From Hygrophila difformis (lineage: Eukaryota > Streptophyta > Magnoliopsida > Lamiales > Acanthaceae), in contig JAOANR010000004.1 in NCBI GenBank assembly GCA_030278955.1, positions 16,926,526-16,990,525 on the forward strand: 64,000 bases of DNA, in the 5' to 3' direction. Below, piece by piece: positions 46,560-59,167 of this stretch. The first letter of the stretch is position 1, and every line of letters begins with the position of its first letter. A model generated the notes under the pieces. The model did not search any database. It saw only the letters and a program-made list of their open reading frames with translations, and had not been told where the DNA came from. The position numbers and the translations under genes are program-made.

Positions 46560-47214
46560 GGGGATGAGTACTTAGTCCAATTGGTTAAATCTAGAGTTGT
46601 AAATAGAACAAACAGTTCGTGAGCTGAGCTCGTTTTGACACATGTTCGTTCGTTAGCAGTCCGTTCGGTAAGTTAAACGAACCGAGCTCAAACACATAAT
46701 TTGGTTTGTGTGTTCGTTTGTTAAGTTCGCGAACAGTTCAGAATTGTTTTTTAATGGAATATATATTATAAAAAATAAATATTTTATCTAGTTGTTCTTT
46801 CCATTTTTTATTTTTATTAACTTCACATTTCTCTCATAAATTATATTACAATATACATTACATTTTCACACCTAATTTAATTCTAAAACAAATAAATTTA
46901 TTAATAAAATAAATGGTTCGTTAACTGAACTCGACTAGGCTCGTGTTCGTTCGTTATTAGCTCGTTTGTAAGGTTAAACGAACAAAGCTCAAACATGAAA
47001 ATTGGCTCGTTAAGATTTTTGGCTCGGTTCGTGTTCGTTCGTTAAGCTTAACAAACAGAGCTCAAACACTTGAAGCTCGGTTCGGTTCAGCTCGTTTACA
47101 GCTCTAGTTAAATCCCTCGACTTCCAATGGAAGGTTGTAGGTTCGATTTCCTACTGGACTCTTTTCCTAACCTGTATAGCCTGTTCAGCAAAAAAAAAAA
47201 AAAAAAGAAAGAAA
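46560..47214 (+). mobile_element. tRNA-derived SINE with poly(A) tail, split by a hAT MITE
   Basis: The tRNA-like head has an A-box (TAGTCCAATTGG) and, after the insertion, a B-box (GGTTCGATTTC). The tail is A-rich (47189-47214). A 9-bp target duplication TTGAATTAA flanks it (46551-46559 and 47215-47223). Without the 515-bp insert and duplicated 8 bp the SINE is about 130 bp. It is not a functional tRNA gene. Confidence 0.85.
46592..47106. mobile_element. hAT-type MITE nested in SINE
   Basis: 515 bp with ends TAGAGTTGTAAA and TTTACAGCTCTA and a perfect 8-bp target duplication GTTAAATC (46584-46591 and 47107-47114). Subterminal CGTTCGTTA/AACGAAC and GAGCTC motifs recur. No ORF. The 8-bp TSD and the TAGAG-type end place it in hAT. 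Confidence 0.9.
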
Positions 47215-47223
47215 TTGAATTAA

Positions 47224-48605
47224 TGAAGTAATTTATGCATGGAGTCTATCCTTACAAATGCAACATGAAAGAGCACCCATAGCTTTTCCACTTTTGCAGT
47301 TTTGCTCCGCATACTTATTTTGCATGTGTACAGTGTACTCTTCTTTTCATTTTCATCAAGCTCATGTATCAAAAAAAAACTAAAACAATTGTTCATCAAC
47401 CAAAAATGTGCAGTTCAGAATAAGAGATTAACTAGTTGAAATAAAAAATTAGATTGAGGGTAAAAAAAAACAAAAAAAAGGTTAGAAGACAATAAAATAG
47501 AGAGGAGGTGGATCCGTCCCCATGAAACGACAAAGTGCCTCTAAATTTGCCTATACGAATATATATTATGGTATCTATCTACATATAATAGAATAATACT
47601 CATTTTTCTTGAAATAATTGACTGGCTAGTGTGAATAAAAGACAAGTAGTTTAAATAGAATCCGCAAAATAAATTAGAAAAGTAAAGCCCACAATATAAA
47701 ATACTAGTGGTGAGGTCTTTTATGGATGAATCAAAGAAAAGTAATTCGATGGAATGAGAACTTGATCTAGTTGTCATATTCTATGATTTTTGATTCCCAC
47801 TTAATTTTTTATCCATTCTCTTTATATTCATTTTGTAATTTGTACTGTTTGAACTTCCACATATATTTATCGACATAAGTATCAATGTTTTTTTAGGAAA
47901 AAGACAAATAATTTGAATAAAATAGACGAAAATAAATTTTAAAGGTAAAGTGCACATTGCACAAGTACAAATGATGCTGATGAATTTGAATACAAGTACA
48001 AAGTAAAGCGCACATTGCACAAGTACAAATGACTGGTAAAGTGCACATTGCACATTGCTCAACTCTTCTAATATTAAACTGAAAAAAACAATTCAATAAT
48101 GGGATGATAATTTGGTCAAGTGACTTGATCACTTGACTGACTTCCAATATGAAGGTTGGAGATTGTATTCCCCATTCGTCCCCTATCTATGTCATTTATT
48201 TTATTTGTAATTTGTGTAGCATAATTAAGCTCTAACTACTCATTTCCCTTTGTAATATACTAGTAATTAGTTTTTTTTTTTTGGAAGCAAATATAATTAG
48301 TTTACTTTACTATTTTTTATTGTCCCACTTAAAAAATAATTATATTTTTATTGTCTTCTAATTATAGCAATTAAAAAATGTGTATAATTAGTTTACTTTA
48401 CAATTATAGAAGACAAGTTAAGTTGGACGGAGGGAGTAGTAATTAGTTTTTTTTTTTTTTTTTGGAAGCAAATATAATTAGTTTACTGTTTATGCAAATA
48501 TTTTAATTTAAAGTTTTATCATAGTTAAAGTTAAAATATAGCAAACTGAGATATTGTTAGAACTTTTACTTATACCGAACTTAGTTATTAATAATAAAAA
48601 ATATA
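47224..48605. other. AT-rich spacer
   Basis: No gene is recognised. It contains the tandem repeat at 47945-48056, a tRNA-like degenerate stretch (about 48115-48175) and a MITE-like right end (GGACGGAGGGAG near 48425). Confidence 0.45.
47945..48056 (+). repeat. Short tandem repeat, AAAGTGCACATTGCAC
   Basis: Three copies of TAAAG(T/C)GCACATTGCAC(AAGTACAAATGA) at irregular 32-58 bp spacing. Confidence 0.75.
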
Positions 48606-48847
48606 CTCCCTCCGTTTTTTAATAAATGTAACATTTGTATAGTTGTTATTATTCATTGAGTAATTTTGTTTCAATTTTTAACACAGTTGTATAAAATAGA
48701 ACATAGTCAAGTGAGATGTTGTTGGATTCGTCTAATCGCGTAGTTTTAGAATATCAAGTTCTTATAATTTTTACTTTTACACAATTTGAGATATTAAGGT
48801 TAAAAATATGTATTGAATTACGTAAAATGAAGAAATGTTGCAAAGAG
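48606..48847. mobile_element. Stowaway-like MITE, degenerate right end
   Basis: It begins CTCCCTCCGTTTTTTAATAA after TA. The interior has the family phrases (AAGTGAGATGTTGTTGGATT, CGTCTAATCGCGTAG). It ends before TA at 48848 with a poorly matching terminus. Confidence 0.65.
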
Positions 48848-49066
48848 TACTTCATATTGTACTACGCGCAGTCGCGCTGGGTAGATGAGTAGGAATTTAA
48901 AAAAAAAAAGAAATAGAGAATGTATCTCTATATATACACTACACGTGTATACTGTATGTACCAAATACCTCCACCGTTGTTTCTATCAAGTCCTGTAGTG
49001 GACTGGAGTGAGAGTGTGGGGGGAGACGGTGTCACAGAAATTAAATCCCACATAGGTCCCAATTGA

Positions 49067-49074
49067 TATATATA
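49067..49074 (+). promoter_or_regulatory. Possible TATA box of the P450 gene
   Basis: TATATATA lies about 240 bases before the probable 5'UTR intron and 640 bases before the start codon. This is a positional guess in AT-rich DNA. Confidence 0.3.
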
Positions 49075-49314
49075 GGGGATGTTTGGATGTTAGTAGATTG
49101 AGGAACGGATAGCTTGCGGATTGAAATATATTATTTCACAATTTCCTTTTCGAGGATAGCAGCGGATTGAAATATATTATCTCACAATTTCTACAATTTC
49201 CTTTTAATCTAGCAAATTTGCTGGCTCCCAAATATCCATAGTCGTCTGATACTCTCAATCTTCCGATCTCGGCGGCGCCGGCAGCAGCCTAGCTCCTTTT
49301 CTTCGTCCTACGTG

Positions 49315-49703
49315 GTATGTACTATGTCCCTTTCATGAATATGATCTGCAATTCATTTTTCTTTCAATTCCTAGTTTTCATACTTGATCCAGTTTTATGC
49401 TCCCACGGTTTTCTTCTTTGAATAATAGTATCATCGATCAGTCCTTGAATTGAACCCAAAAACCAACGAATAATCAGTTTGCAGGGTGTTTTCTACTACT
49501 TGTCTTTTACGCCAATTTCTGTTATGGTGGTCTATACATTTGGGGGTGGGTTCAATTAGGGATATGGAATCGAATGAATGGGATGGGATTTGTCCCTTTC
49601 GATGTCCCCATCTTTAAAAGTACTACCACTTACAGAGAGGGAGTGCCTTTGAAAAGTTGTTTGCTTTATTCCTTTTTCTTTTCTTTCTGCTTTTCGGTTT
49701 CAG
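49315..49703 (+). other. Probable 5'UTR intron of the P450 gene
   Basis: A donor GTATGT follows CCTACGTG, and an acceptor TTTCAG ends six bases before the start ATG. The CT-rich, GC-higher sequence before 49315 looks like a leader exon. Confidence 0.5.
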
Positions 49704-49709
49704 AATTCA

Positions 49710-52700
49710 ATGGATGTGCTTTTGAACATTCAAGCAGTGCCAGCTGCAGTAGCAATAGGAGGGCCTGCTGCTGTTGTTGTTGGTGGAATTACTTTGCTTT
49801 TCGCCAGAGAGCATGCCAAGAAAAAGCACACCTCATCTTCAGGCTTGCCCCTTCCCCCAGGTATGTATATAATATAGTAACAAATCAACAATCCAGATAC
49901 TCTGATTTGCCCGATGATCTTGTTTTTTGGTGAATGAAATGAATGGGTAAATTAAAAAAGGGGTTGGTGGTGGTGGTTTTTTAGTGCAGAGGTTCCTGGG
50001 TTGCCTGTGATTGGAAATCTGCTACAACTGAAGGAGAAGAAACCCTACAAGACATTCACAAGATGGGCAGAGGAATATGGTCCAATTTATTCCATCAAGA
50101 CTGGCTCTAACACTATGATTGTCCTCAACACCGCTGATGTTGTCAAGGAGGTATACTATACCCCTCCTACACTTAATTATTGCCCTTTCTACATTCCCAA
50201 ACAATATTGCTCATGATCTGTCTATCTGTCTGTGGTGTTGTCATCATAATGAGTTATAAAGCATACTAGTATTACTGCCGCCCGAATGGCCGGGGATTTG
50301 ATAGGCAAGGAGAAAAATTTAAATTAAAAAGAACAATTGATTTTTGTCAATGAACCTCTAATACATAAATGAAATGAAATGAATGCTGTGTATCCCCGTC
50401 CAAAAATGTGTACACAAACTACATAAAAGAGAAACAAATTGTATAGAATCAAGCAACTGGGTTATATAGAGGTTATTCTAAGCCATTCTTCTTCCCCAAA
50501 GTTATAATTTTAATACATATCCAGCATAAGCTCCCTCCCTGCATGGAACATCTCTAATCTTGATGCAAGTAAGAAAAGCACCAGATAGACAGCTTCTTAT
50601 GTAGATTGTATTGAATCCTCTGGCGGGGACGTCAACCTGTGAATCAAGTACTTAAATTTTTTGTCTTTATAGAATGAAGTGTTTGCTACCTAAGTATATG
50701 TCGTATTGCTGGCAATCAAAATAGATAGAAAGACTCTATTTCGACATATAAAGAATTTCCCCATAAATTGTGTAAATGCTGGAGGATTCAGTCAAAAGCA
50801 ATTAAACACTTGAGTAATCTCATCTCTACCTGTCTACAGATTGAAGTGCTTCAAAGCTGGATAGTTGCCTTAGAGTAGCTGCAAATTAGAAAAATAAAAT
50901 TATAGCCAGCTACAAAACCATTAGTATTCATTTTATTCAACACCTAGAGAATAATATGGATTATAGCTTATATTGGCATTTTAGGGTAAGCTCCATAAAT
51001 TATCATTAGAGATGCTTCAATTCTGTTGGTCTATGCAATTCTGTTGGTCTATGCAGGTATCGATAAATCATACATAAAGTTGAACCTTCAAGAAATTAAT
51101 TCTAAACAGAAGCTTGTTTAATAGATACAATTCTAACCTTTATTTTTTTTTCACTTCTATCCATTAAATACATTTAGTCCCAAATCTAAAGTATATAAGA
51201 AATGCAAAATTACCATCCTTAAATAGTCATCCACAAAAATGCTTTGGGTAGTCCCAAAGTCCAGGGGGAGGACGTGGTAGCGACCTTCAATAAGTCCAGC
51301 CACCAATCCAAATGTCCTGCCATAAGAAGACATCAACTCAGCATTTTGAGTACAGACATACAGGAACATTTTCATTAACTAAGCCTAAATTTTCCTTTTA
51401 AGCCTCACTGATGTGCAAACAGGGCATTGCGAGGATATGCTATCCATGTTTTCCACAGCAACATACTCCTCTTGTGACACAATGACAGCTTGAAGATATT
51501 ATTTTTCCTGTCAATAATTTTAATTGCACTATTTGGCTGCAATTCTCCAACATAACATATTAATGGGAACATCTTCAATTAACAACTTATCAACGATGAA
51601 TTCAAGAAAAATGAATCATATTTCGTGGTGTTCTTCCATCAATAAACAGAATCTGGACTTGGTTCAAGAATGAATCATGATAAGAAGACTTTAAGTCTCT
51701 CATTCAAGATTAGAGGCAAACAAATTCTGAACAAACAGGTTACCAAAAATGCCATTTGTGACATCTAGACCATTTTGAAGCAGCAAAATATCTAATAAAT
51801 GTATCTATGGCAGAATGTAACAGAGAGGGAAATAAAAAAAAAATCACCCAAAGAGCGAGGAAGGCAGGTCACTCTTGGCTCCATTAGACACCTACACAAT
51901 GCAACCCCAAATTCCCAATGTTAACAACAGTTAGCATATGTGAGACTGAGAATAATGTCCATCAAAATAAATGGCAAATTCAGAATGAACAATAACCCGA
52001 CGTTGAACTAAGAGTCAAAAAATTATTTAGAAAACAAAACATCAATCAACATCAACCAACACCAACCTTCCCAAATTCATGTAGCAATGGCGCAACACCA
52101 GTAGGCAGTGGCTTCTCCATCTCATTTGTGCTCAATAACCAAACACTATCTAGCTTAGCTAAGGACAAAACTCAACTAAATTACGGACATTAATGAAGTA
52201 CTAAAACTACATAGGACATATAAAAGCCTCAAATCATGAGAAAGGAAAAAAGGGGAGATTTGAAGCTCTACAAAAACACAATACTTTAGATCAAGCGTGA
52301 CTTATCTACAACATAAGGTATTAGAGAATTTAACCTAAAGAAATGACATTGTTAAGGAACAACATTGTACCTCAAAATTGACCTTCCCAATGATAAGCAA
52401 ATTGTAGAACAGATGTCCATACACTGTGGAATCTGAAAAATTGATAAAATTAGGACAAAATAACAATCAAAACACCAACAAAACTGTGAAATTTATGGAA
52501 TTCAATCAGTAAAACCTGCCTGCACATGAGAAAATCTCCTTTTGCAATGTCGTTGAAGCAACATCAACCATCCAACCTAAAGAGTGAGATTTCCAAAAAT
52601 TATATAAGAATCGGCCTGCACATGAGAGAATCTCCTTCTGCAATTCTGTTTTCGGATCTCAAAGAAAACCTTCATGGAGAATCGGCCTCTAATTCTGCTT

Positions 52701-55221
52701 TAGGATTAAGACTGATTGGGAAGGGGATTAGGGTCTTTCGAACGGCAATGGTGGTGGAGGCAAGGTTTTTAGAGGGAGAGTCCATTATGATGCAGATTTT
52801 TCATAGCCCAATAAGCCCAATAATCTATAAAAGGAAATTTTAAAGTTACTGTTCACAGGATCAACAGCTTTATTATATTGTTAGGAGATAATGTAATTCT
52901 CATGATTCCTGTCTTCAAATTTGTTTTTTTAAGTTGAAAAAAATGTTGTCAGAATTCAGAAATAGCCTTCCTTAAATAATTAATGCTGCAGTTGTCATAA
53001 GAATATTTTTTGGTTGTTTTAATTTTGAAAATTATGGGACTGAGGTGAGAGAATAATATTCATCTCCTTTCAAAATTAAAGCCCCATTTCATACTTTAAT
53101 TTTATCCGATTTATATTTTAAATAATTAATAATTTAAATTTTATATAAATAAAAATAATAAAACTCAATATTCAAGCAATATAAAATTAAATGAGTCAAA
53201 GTTACATAATAAATCTTGCATAAAGTAAGAGTAGAGCTTCTAAAAAGATATGGGAGTAAGAACTAAATATTTGATAATATTTATTATTATATATGTAAGT
53301 ATTTTTGTAATGACCACTAACATAATATGGCTCGGGGACGAGTTCTAACCTCATAGTTTTTTAATTTAAAAATTATTTTTTTTTAATGTGTTAGAATTAT
53401 AATTTTTTTTTCTATATTTGTATTCGTTTAGTATTAGAATTAGAATTTTTATTAAATTGAAAAAAATATACATTTAACTAATTGAGATATTTTATCTTAA
53501 CAAAATAAATTTATTGTTTCATTATATAGTATTTTGATAGTTAAAATGTAAAATTCAAAAAAATTGAGATATCTAAATTTATTATAAAAAAAGTTGAACT
53601 GAATTTTAATTAAATACATTTTATCCAGTTATGGTTTTTGCCCTAAAACCATTTTTCTTAGATCTAAAATGTCTCGACTTGAAACTATTTCAAACAAAAT
53701 GAACTTATGTCCAAAATCAATGGTATCTCTCCCCCCACAAAAAGAATTTAAGCAATTTGTCTAGAAAAATGTAGAATTAATTTTAAATTAATTTATTGCG
53801 TACGGCAAAATTATTTGTTGGAGGACAAGTTTGTGTTTTTGCTGAAAATATTTGATTTGGGGACATTTTTGTGCTTTTTTTAATCTCAAGTTGGCTTTGT
53901 ATTTGGCCTTTGTATAACACTTATAACATTTAATTGCTCAATATCATGTAAGTGTGTACTGATTTCTTGGTCATATTTTAGGCTATGGTGGCAAAATACT
54001 CTTCGATCTCAACAAGAAAGCTATCCAATGCTTTGAAAATTCTCACTTGCAATAAAAGCATAGTTGCAATGAGTGATTATGATGAATTCTACAAGGCTGC
54101 CAAAAAGAATTTACTAGCAAGCACCCTTGGGCCTAACGCTCAGGTTTGACCACATAACTTGTTTTTGTTTGAATTAACTATTAAGACACTATGAATGTGC
54201 ATTCCTTCAAGAGCTGACATTGCTGCCTTCTCTAGAAACGGCATCGTGTTCATAGGGATAATATGATAAACAACATCTGTGAGGAATTCCATGCTCATGT
54301 AAAAACTAATGGTTCTGAAGCTGTCAACTTCAGGAAGACATTTCAGTCTGAACTTTTTGGATTAGCTTTGAAACAGGTGGGCTCTATCTTCTAATTTTGG
54401 AAATATCAATAATAATCTCTTGTTAGAAATTAAAAAGGTGACTAGTTTATTTACTCTTTGAAACACAGGCTATTGGAGAGGATGTGGATTCCATTTATGT
54501 GAAGGAACTGGACACAATTTTATCTAGACAGGAGATATTTCACATATTAGTAGTTGCCCCGATGGAAGGTGCAATTGAGGTCGACTGGAGAGATTTCTTT
54601 CCATATCTTAAATGGATTCCCAATAGGGGTTTCGAGAACAAAATCAATCAGATGGATTTTCGCAGGCAAGCTGTGATGAGGGCTCTTATTGAGAAACAGA
54701 AAAAGCGCATTGCTTCAGGCGTGGTATTTTCCTTGCTTTCTCAACGTTCACCGGGTTACACATCTTCGACTTAGTTTACAGTTCACCAATGTTTGCGTCA
54801 AATTTTTTTTTTTTTTTTTTTTTCAGGAAATCAATTGTTATATTGACTATTTGTTGTCTGAAGCAAGCATGTTGTCGGATCAACAATTACTTATGCTTGT
54901 ATGGGAAACCATTATTGAAGCATCCGATACCACATTGGTCACCTCAGAATGGGCCATGTACGAGCTTTCTAAAGATCCCGATAGACAGGTGATTCTCATG
55001 GCATACCTCAAGTACCATGACATAGTTACATATATCCATGAGTGGATCCATGTATAACCAAGTGGGTGCACTAGACCCAAGTTAAAGTGATAGCATTGAT
55101 TTTTTTATGCTATTTTTTTAAGTTTTATTTTATTTTTTATTTTTTATCAAATTGTCAAAATTGTTTTGGTGTAATCACTTAATTTTTGTTCGTGACACCA
55201 TTTTTTCCATTTCCAACCTAG

Positions 55222-55267
<46 letters not shown>

Positions 55268-56017
55268 GTGTGTGTGTGTTCCCCCACTATCCTGAATTCC
55301 AAAATAGCATTCCTCAATCTTGGGACACCACTGGAAATATTTTCTGATCTGCCATTGTATGTACCATCAATAATAACTGTCTTCTCTTTTTGAGTCACCA
55401 GAAAAATCTGCTGAAGGAGATCCAAAATGTGTGCGGAGGTGAGAGGGTTACAGAGGATAAACTATCCCAACTTCCATACTTGTCTGCCGTGTTCCACGAG
55501 ACACTGAGAAAGCACAATCCTGTTCCTATAGTGCCCCTACGGTATGTGCACGAAGAAGTACAATTAGGCGGATATCATATCCCACAGGGTGCTGAGGTAA
55601 TCAAATAAATCGCAGTTAGCATTCACTTATCTATCTATCTATCTATTTATATTTGCACAATTCAATTCATGTATGCCAACGACCATGTTTTCTTTGTCCT
55701 TTCAGATTGCAATAAATCTATACGGGTGCAACATGGACCCTAAGGTATGGGATAATCCACATGAATGGAAGCCAGAGAAGTTTCTGAATGACAAAGGCGA
55801 TACGCTGGAGCTGCACAAAACAATGGCGTTTGGTGGAGGGAAGAGAGTGTGCGCGGGGGCTCTCCAAGCAATGTTGATTTCGTGCGTGGCAATTGGGAGA
55901 TTGGTACAGGAGTTCGATTGGAGACTGAAGGAAGGAGAAGAAGGCAATGTGGACACACTTGGGCTAACTACTCACAAGCTGCAACCTTTGCTCGCCATTA
56001 TCAAGCCAAGAAATTAA
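49710..56017 (+). CDS. KO: ent-Kaurene oxidase, cytochrome P450 CYP701A
   Basis: Eight exons with GT-AG borders and matching phases: 49710-49860, 49990-50150, 53982-54143, 54236-54376, 54469-54723, 54827-54988, 55402-55596, 55706-56017. They total 1539 nt, or 512 residues, the normal size. The N-terminus has a hydrophobic anchor (about residues 8-36) and a Pro-rich hinge ([16 protein letters not shown]). The I-helix reads [17 protein letters not shown], the K-helix ETLR, then PEKF, and the haem loop [10 protein letters not shown] with its Cys ligand. [13 protein letters not shown] is typical of CYP701A. The enzyme oxidises ent-kaurene to ent-kaurenoic acid in gibberellin synthesis, membrane-anchored at plastid envelope/ER. 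No lesion is seen. Intron 2 (3.8 kb) holds a Helitron. Whether this is the gibberellin KO or a specialised-metabolism paralogue cannot be told here. Confidence 0.95.
50266..52888 (-). mobile_element. Helitron-like element inside KO intron 2
   Basis: On the minus strand the 3' end is a GC-rich hairpin-like stretch (CCCCGGCCATTCGGGCGG) followed about 9 bases later by CTAG and host T (50269-50265). The proposed 5' end is TCTCCTAACAATATAATAAA at 52888, preceded by host A. An A/T insertion site without duplication fits Helitrons. The 2.6-kb interior carries exon-like pieces on the same strand (50597-52120), as expected of a gene-capturing, non-autonomous Helitron. The 5' end is less certain than the 3' end. 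Confidence 0.55.
50597..52120 (-). pseudogene. Antisense captured gene fragment, unrecognised
   Basis: Three exons with GT-AG borders and consistent phase: 52120-52067 (starts [18 protein letters not shown]), 51891-51848 ([14 protein letters not shown]), 51316-51214 ([13 protein letters not shown], ending FVDDYLRM). Two further exon-like pieces, 50878-50830 ([15 protein letters not shown]) and 50632-50597 ([12 protein letters not shown] then stop), are in phase with each other. They are out of phase with the third exon, where the next codons read LL-stop. An exon is therefore missing or the copy has decayed. I do not recognise the protein family. The orientation is opposite to KO. Confidence 0.45.
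52889..53981. other. Rest of KO intron 2
   Basis: AT-rich intron sequence with no recognised element, ending in the acceptor CATATTTTAG at 53981. Confidence 0.6.
55226..55280. repeat. (AT)n(GT)n microsatellite in KO intron 6
   Basis: About 19 AT units followed by about 8 GT units; likely polymorphic. Confidence 0.95.
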
Positions 56018-56207
56018 TGTTCATTTCTTGTTTTGTCTTAGGCTGCTTGTATTAAGAGACTTTTTCTCTCAGCGTACTCATGTTACAAACTGCTTGCCTT
56101 TCTGATTTATCTTTCTGGACTCAATGCAGTTGTTTCCTTTGGAATCGTGGTCCTCTTGGTCTTGGATGTATTTTTGCTCATGTCAATTCTCTCTTCTCAA
56201 GCATCTA

Positions 56208-57604
56208 CGAAGCACCATGGCACTCACATTGCGTGGATTAATTTCAGGTTGCGCAGGTAGTTTTCCCTTTTCACGCTCCCTGGACTCGCGCATCTCTTTA
56301 GTCAGTTGAGCCACTTGATCTTCAAGATTCTTAATGCTTGTGCGAGCTTCCTGTTGAAATTGTAGAGTGTTAGATGCCATGGACTTAACCATATCGTGTA
56401 AAGACATACCTGCTTCGCCTTGAGGAGGTGGGCGATTTTGTTGTTGGTTAGCAGGTTGGAAATTATTGGAGGAATTTCCATAACGAAGGTTGGGATGATC
56501 ACGCCACCCTGGGTTGAATGTTTGGGAAAATGGATCATAGTTCTTTCTGGGCACAAACCCAGCAGCATTCACGTCAACTTCTTGCTGCAATGTTGGACAC
56601 TCGTCGGTGGCATGGCCGGTGTAGCCGCAAATTCCACAAGTTTTAACTTGAGCTTGTCCTACAGCAAGTTGTCTAACAAAAGCAGTTAATTCCGTAAGTT
56701 GTTGTTGAACGGAAGGAGAAGTTACCTCAGAGGCCTCTTTAACTCCAACAACTTTTTCCCTTGATCCGAACTGTTGGGTGTACTCAGCGGACGTTTGAAT
56801 CATGTCCCATGCTTCTGCTGGTGTCTTCTTCATCAGGGACCCTCCACAAGCCGAATCCAAGAGTCTCCTTTCCATGTTAGTAAGACCATCATAAAAATAT
56901 TGAATTAGTAATGACTCAGGAATTTGATGATGCGGACATTTAGTAATTAATTTATTAAACCGTTCCCAATATTCATAAAGAGATTCTCCCTGAGATTGAG
57001 TGATTCCGCAAATTTCTTTGCGCAATGTAGAAGCTCGGGAGGCAGGGAAATATTTTTCCAGGAACTTCTTATGCAAGTCCGCCCATGTTTCAATACTTCC
57101 AGCAGGTAAGTGGTAAAGCCATTCCTTAGCAGCATCTCGCAAGGAGAAAGGGAAAGCACGAAGACGGATTTGATCATCAGTGACGCCCCTTGGTTTCACG
57201 CTCAAGCAGATAACATCAAATTCTTGCAAGTGCCTATGCGGTTCTTCTCCTGAAAGTCCATGAAAAACAGGAAGCAAATGAATTAAACCCGTTTTTAGTC
57301 CAAAATCAGTATTAGCGGGAAGAGCAGGAAAGGTAATGCAAAGGGGTTGCTGCGCCAAGTTAGGCGCAGCTAATTCCTGGAGAGTGCGTTGCTCTTGAGC
57401 CATCTCTTGCTCAAACTCTTCACTTTCGTCACCACTTAGCTCACTACCAGATGTAGCAGCTTCTTCAAGTGCAAGATCCAGGTTCTCCTGTTCTCTTTGG
57501 CGCGCAATGAGTCTTGCTTCTCGGGTTTCTCTCCTCAATCGCCGAGCAGTTCTCTCAATCTCCGAATCGTAGATTAATTCCCCTGTCCGAGTAGATCGAG
57601 GCAT
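56208..57604 (-). pseudogene. gag copy truncated near KO
   Basis: It starts with the ATG at 57604 (MPRSTRTGELIYDSEIER) and is the same protein as the full copy at 63423 up to ..NVSAMVLR. There the element ends and host sequence adds a few codons before a stop at 56183. It keeps the gag domain and the CGICGYTGHATDEC zinc knuckle but lacks protease. Confidence 0.88.
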
Positions 57605-57679
57605 AAACCAGAAAAAAAAAATAATATTAGTAAATATAATATAGTAGCAATTAACCACAGAATAATAAATCAATTTGAA

Positions 57680-57697
57680 TCCCCGGCAACGGCGCCA
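57680..57697 (-). promoter_or_regulatory. Primer-binding site (tRNA-Asp type), inner copy
   Basis: On the minus strand it reads TGGCGCCGTTGCCGGGGA, five bases from the LTR end at 57703. Confidence 0.9.
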
Positions 57698-57702
57698 AAA
57701 TT

Positions 57703-59167
57703 TGGTAGCTGTCGTCTAGCTACAAAAATAAATAATTCTACTCTTATGAAAATAAATAGATAGCGATGAGTAGAGTCGTCTCCACAAGGATTCAAATGAA
57801 ATATTAGCTATGACTAATCACAATAATAAGATGGGGGGTTTTGAATTTAACTAATACTAAGAAAATAAAATAAAAGAAGCAGGAGAATGAAATTTAAATG
57901 AGCAGGCAATGAAGAGGAAAACACACACTGGAAACTTTTATAAAATCAAGTGACGAAAACACCTAGCTTAGGACTTGAACTCGCCGGATTGGAATTGGAT
58001 CTATTGTTGATCATTGACAATTATTCCCTTAGCCTATTAAATAAATTAGTTATAGCCACTCGGCAACCGCTCCGTGACCAACTTTTCCTTACTTAATTGG
58101 TGAACAAGGCACGGCCGTTATTCACTTCCCTAACCGAATTAAGATCCTAGGTACGACCATAGAAGTACTTATCCGATTGCATTAAATTCTAGAAAAGCCT
58201 AATTCAAAGGGATGAACCTACCTACGCGGCTTGATTCTCTCAATTGATTTCATGATTCCCTAGAGATTTATCGTCTAGTTGTTACTCAATTAGATTAAAG
58301 TGCAATTACACGGACACCAATCTAATTATAACGGTAAAATTCCTAAGCCAATCAACTATGTGCGCATCATAATTAATTAACATAAGAACTCATGTCGTGA
58401 AAATAGAAATCATGAAAATACTTAATAGTCAAAGGAAAATAAACATTCAAAGCAATTCAAGCCTCACAACGGCAATCCAATCCCAACACGGGGTTCAATC
58501 CTAAGCTAGATAAAAGAAACTACTCACTAAACATGAAAACAAGAACAAAACAGAAATAAGAAAACATGACAAACACTATTCCAGCAGAAAAGAATGGAAC
58601 TTCAAGATCTTCAAGTCTCCAGGCCACGGTCGAGCTCTCCAGTAATCAAAGTTTGCCTCCAACAGCATCAACAAGATGTATTTAACCTCTCCCAAAGCCT
58701 CCAATTCTCGTCCAAAGCAGCAGCATCAAAAAGATGTAAGAAATCAACCCCCATCAACAAGTTTCCTTCTTCTTCAATTTGTTTCCTTCTTTACAAAATC
58801 TTAATCTCTCTTTTGGCAACAAGTATCTAGCCACAAAGAGCCTTCCAGGATCCCAAAGTATCTTGACTTGAGTCTAGAAATTCGTCCACATCATCAGCTA
58901 AGTCACCCGGACATGCGAGCACTCCATCTGGAAACGCATCAGCATCAACACTTGCCAACAGGACTGACCAATGCCCTTGTGTGTGGGCACACGACCTGCT
59001 ACTTCCCCAAAGTTAGCCCAATTTGATGTTTTCCATGCCAAATTCCATTTCCATTCACTTTAATACCTGAAATGCAAAACACTCCAATAAGACACCACAA
59101 TGGATCAATACTCATCAATATACCACATGGAATCATGTAAATTATATGCACAAAATGATGGACATCA
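57703..59167 (-). repeat. Internal LTR of the TR-GAG-like element
   Basis: The 3' end (TG on the plus strand at 57703) is fixed by the primer site. The 5' end at 59167 is placed where TGATGTCC follows the polypurine tract GGTGTGGGGGGAT, giving 1465 bp. A second, similar tract at 60408-60418 would instead give a 2.7-kb LTR; the window does not contain enough of the other LTR to decide. Confidence 0.6.

Noticed and set aside
46560..46610. tRNA gene from A-box and B-box
   Set aside because: The acceptor stem does not pair, a poly(A) tail and target duplication are present, and a MITE splits it; it is a SINE.
49574..49933. 119-aa ORF overlapping the first KO exon
   Set aside because: Wrong frame for KO; it spans the probable 5'UTR intron and exon 1.
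52526..52843. 105-aa plus-strand ORF in KO intron 2
   Set aside because: It lies antisense to the presumed 5' end of the captured gene and contains an internal duplication; no domain seen.
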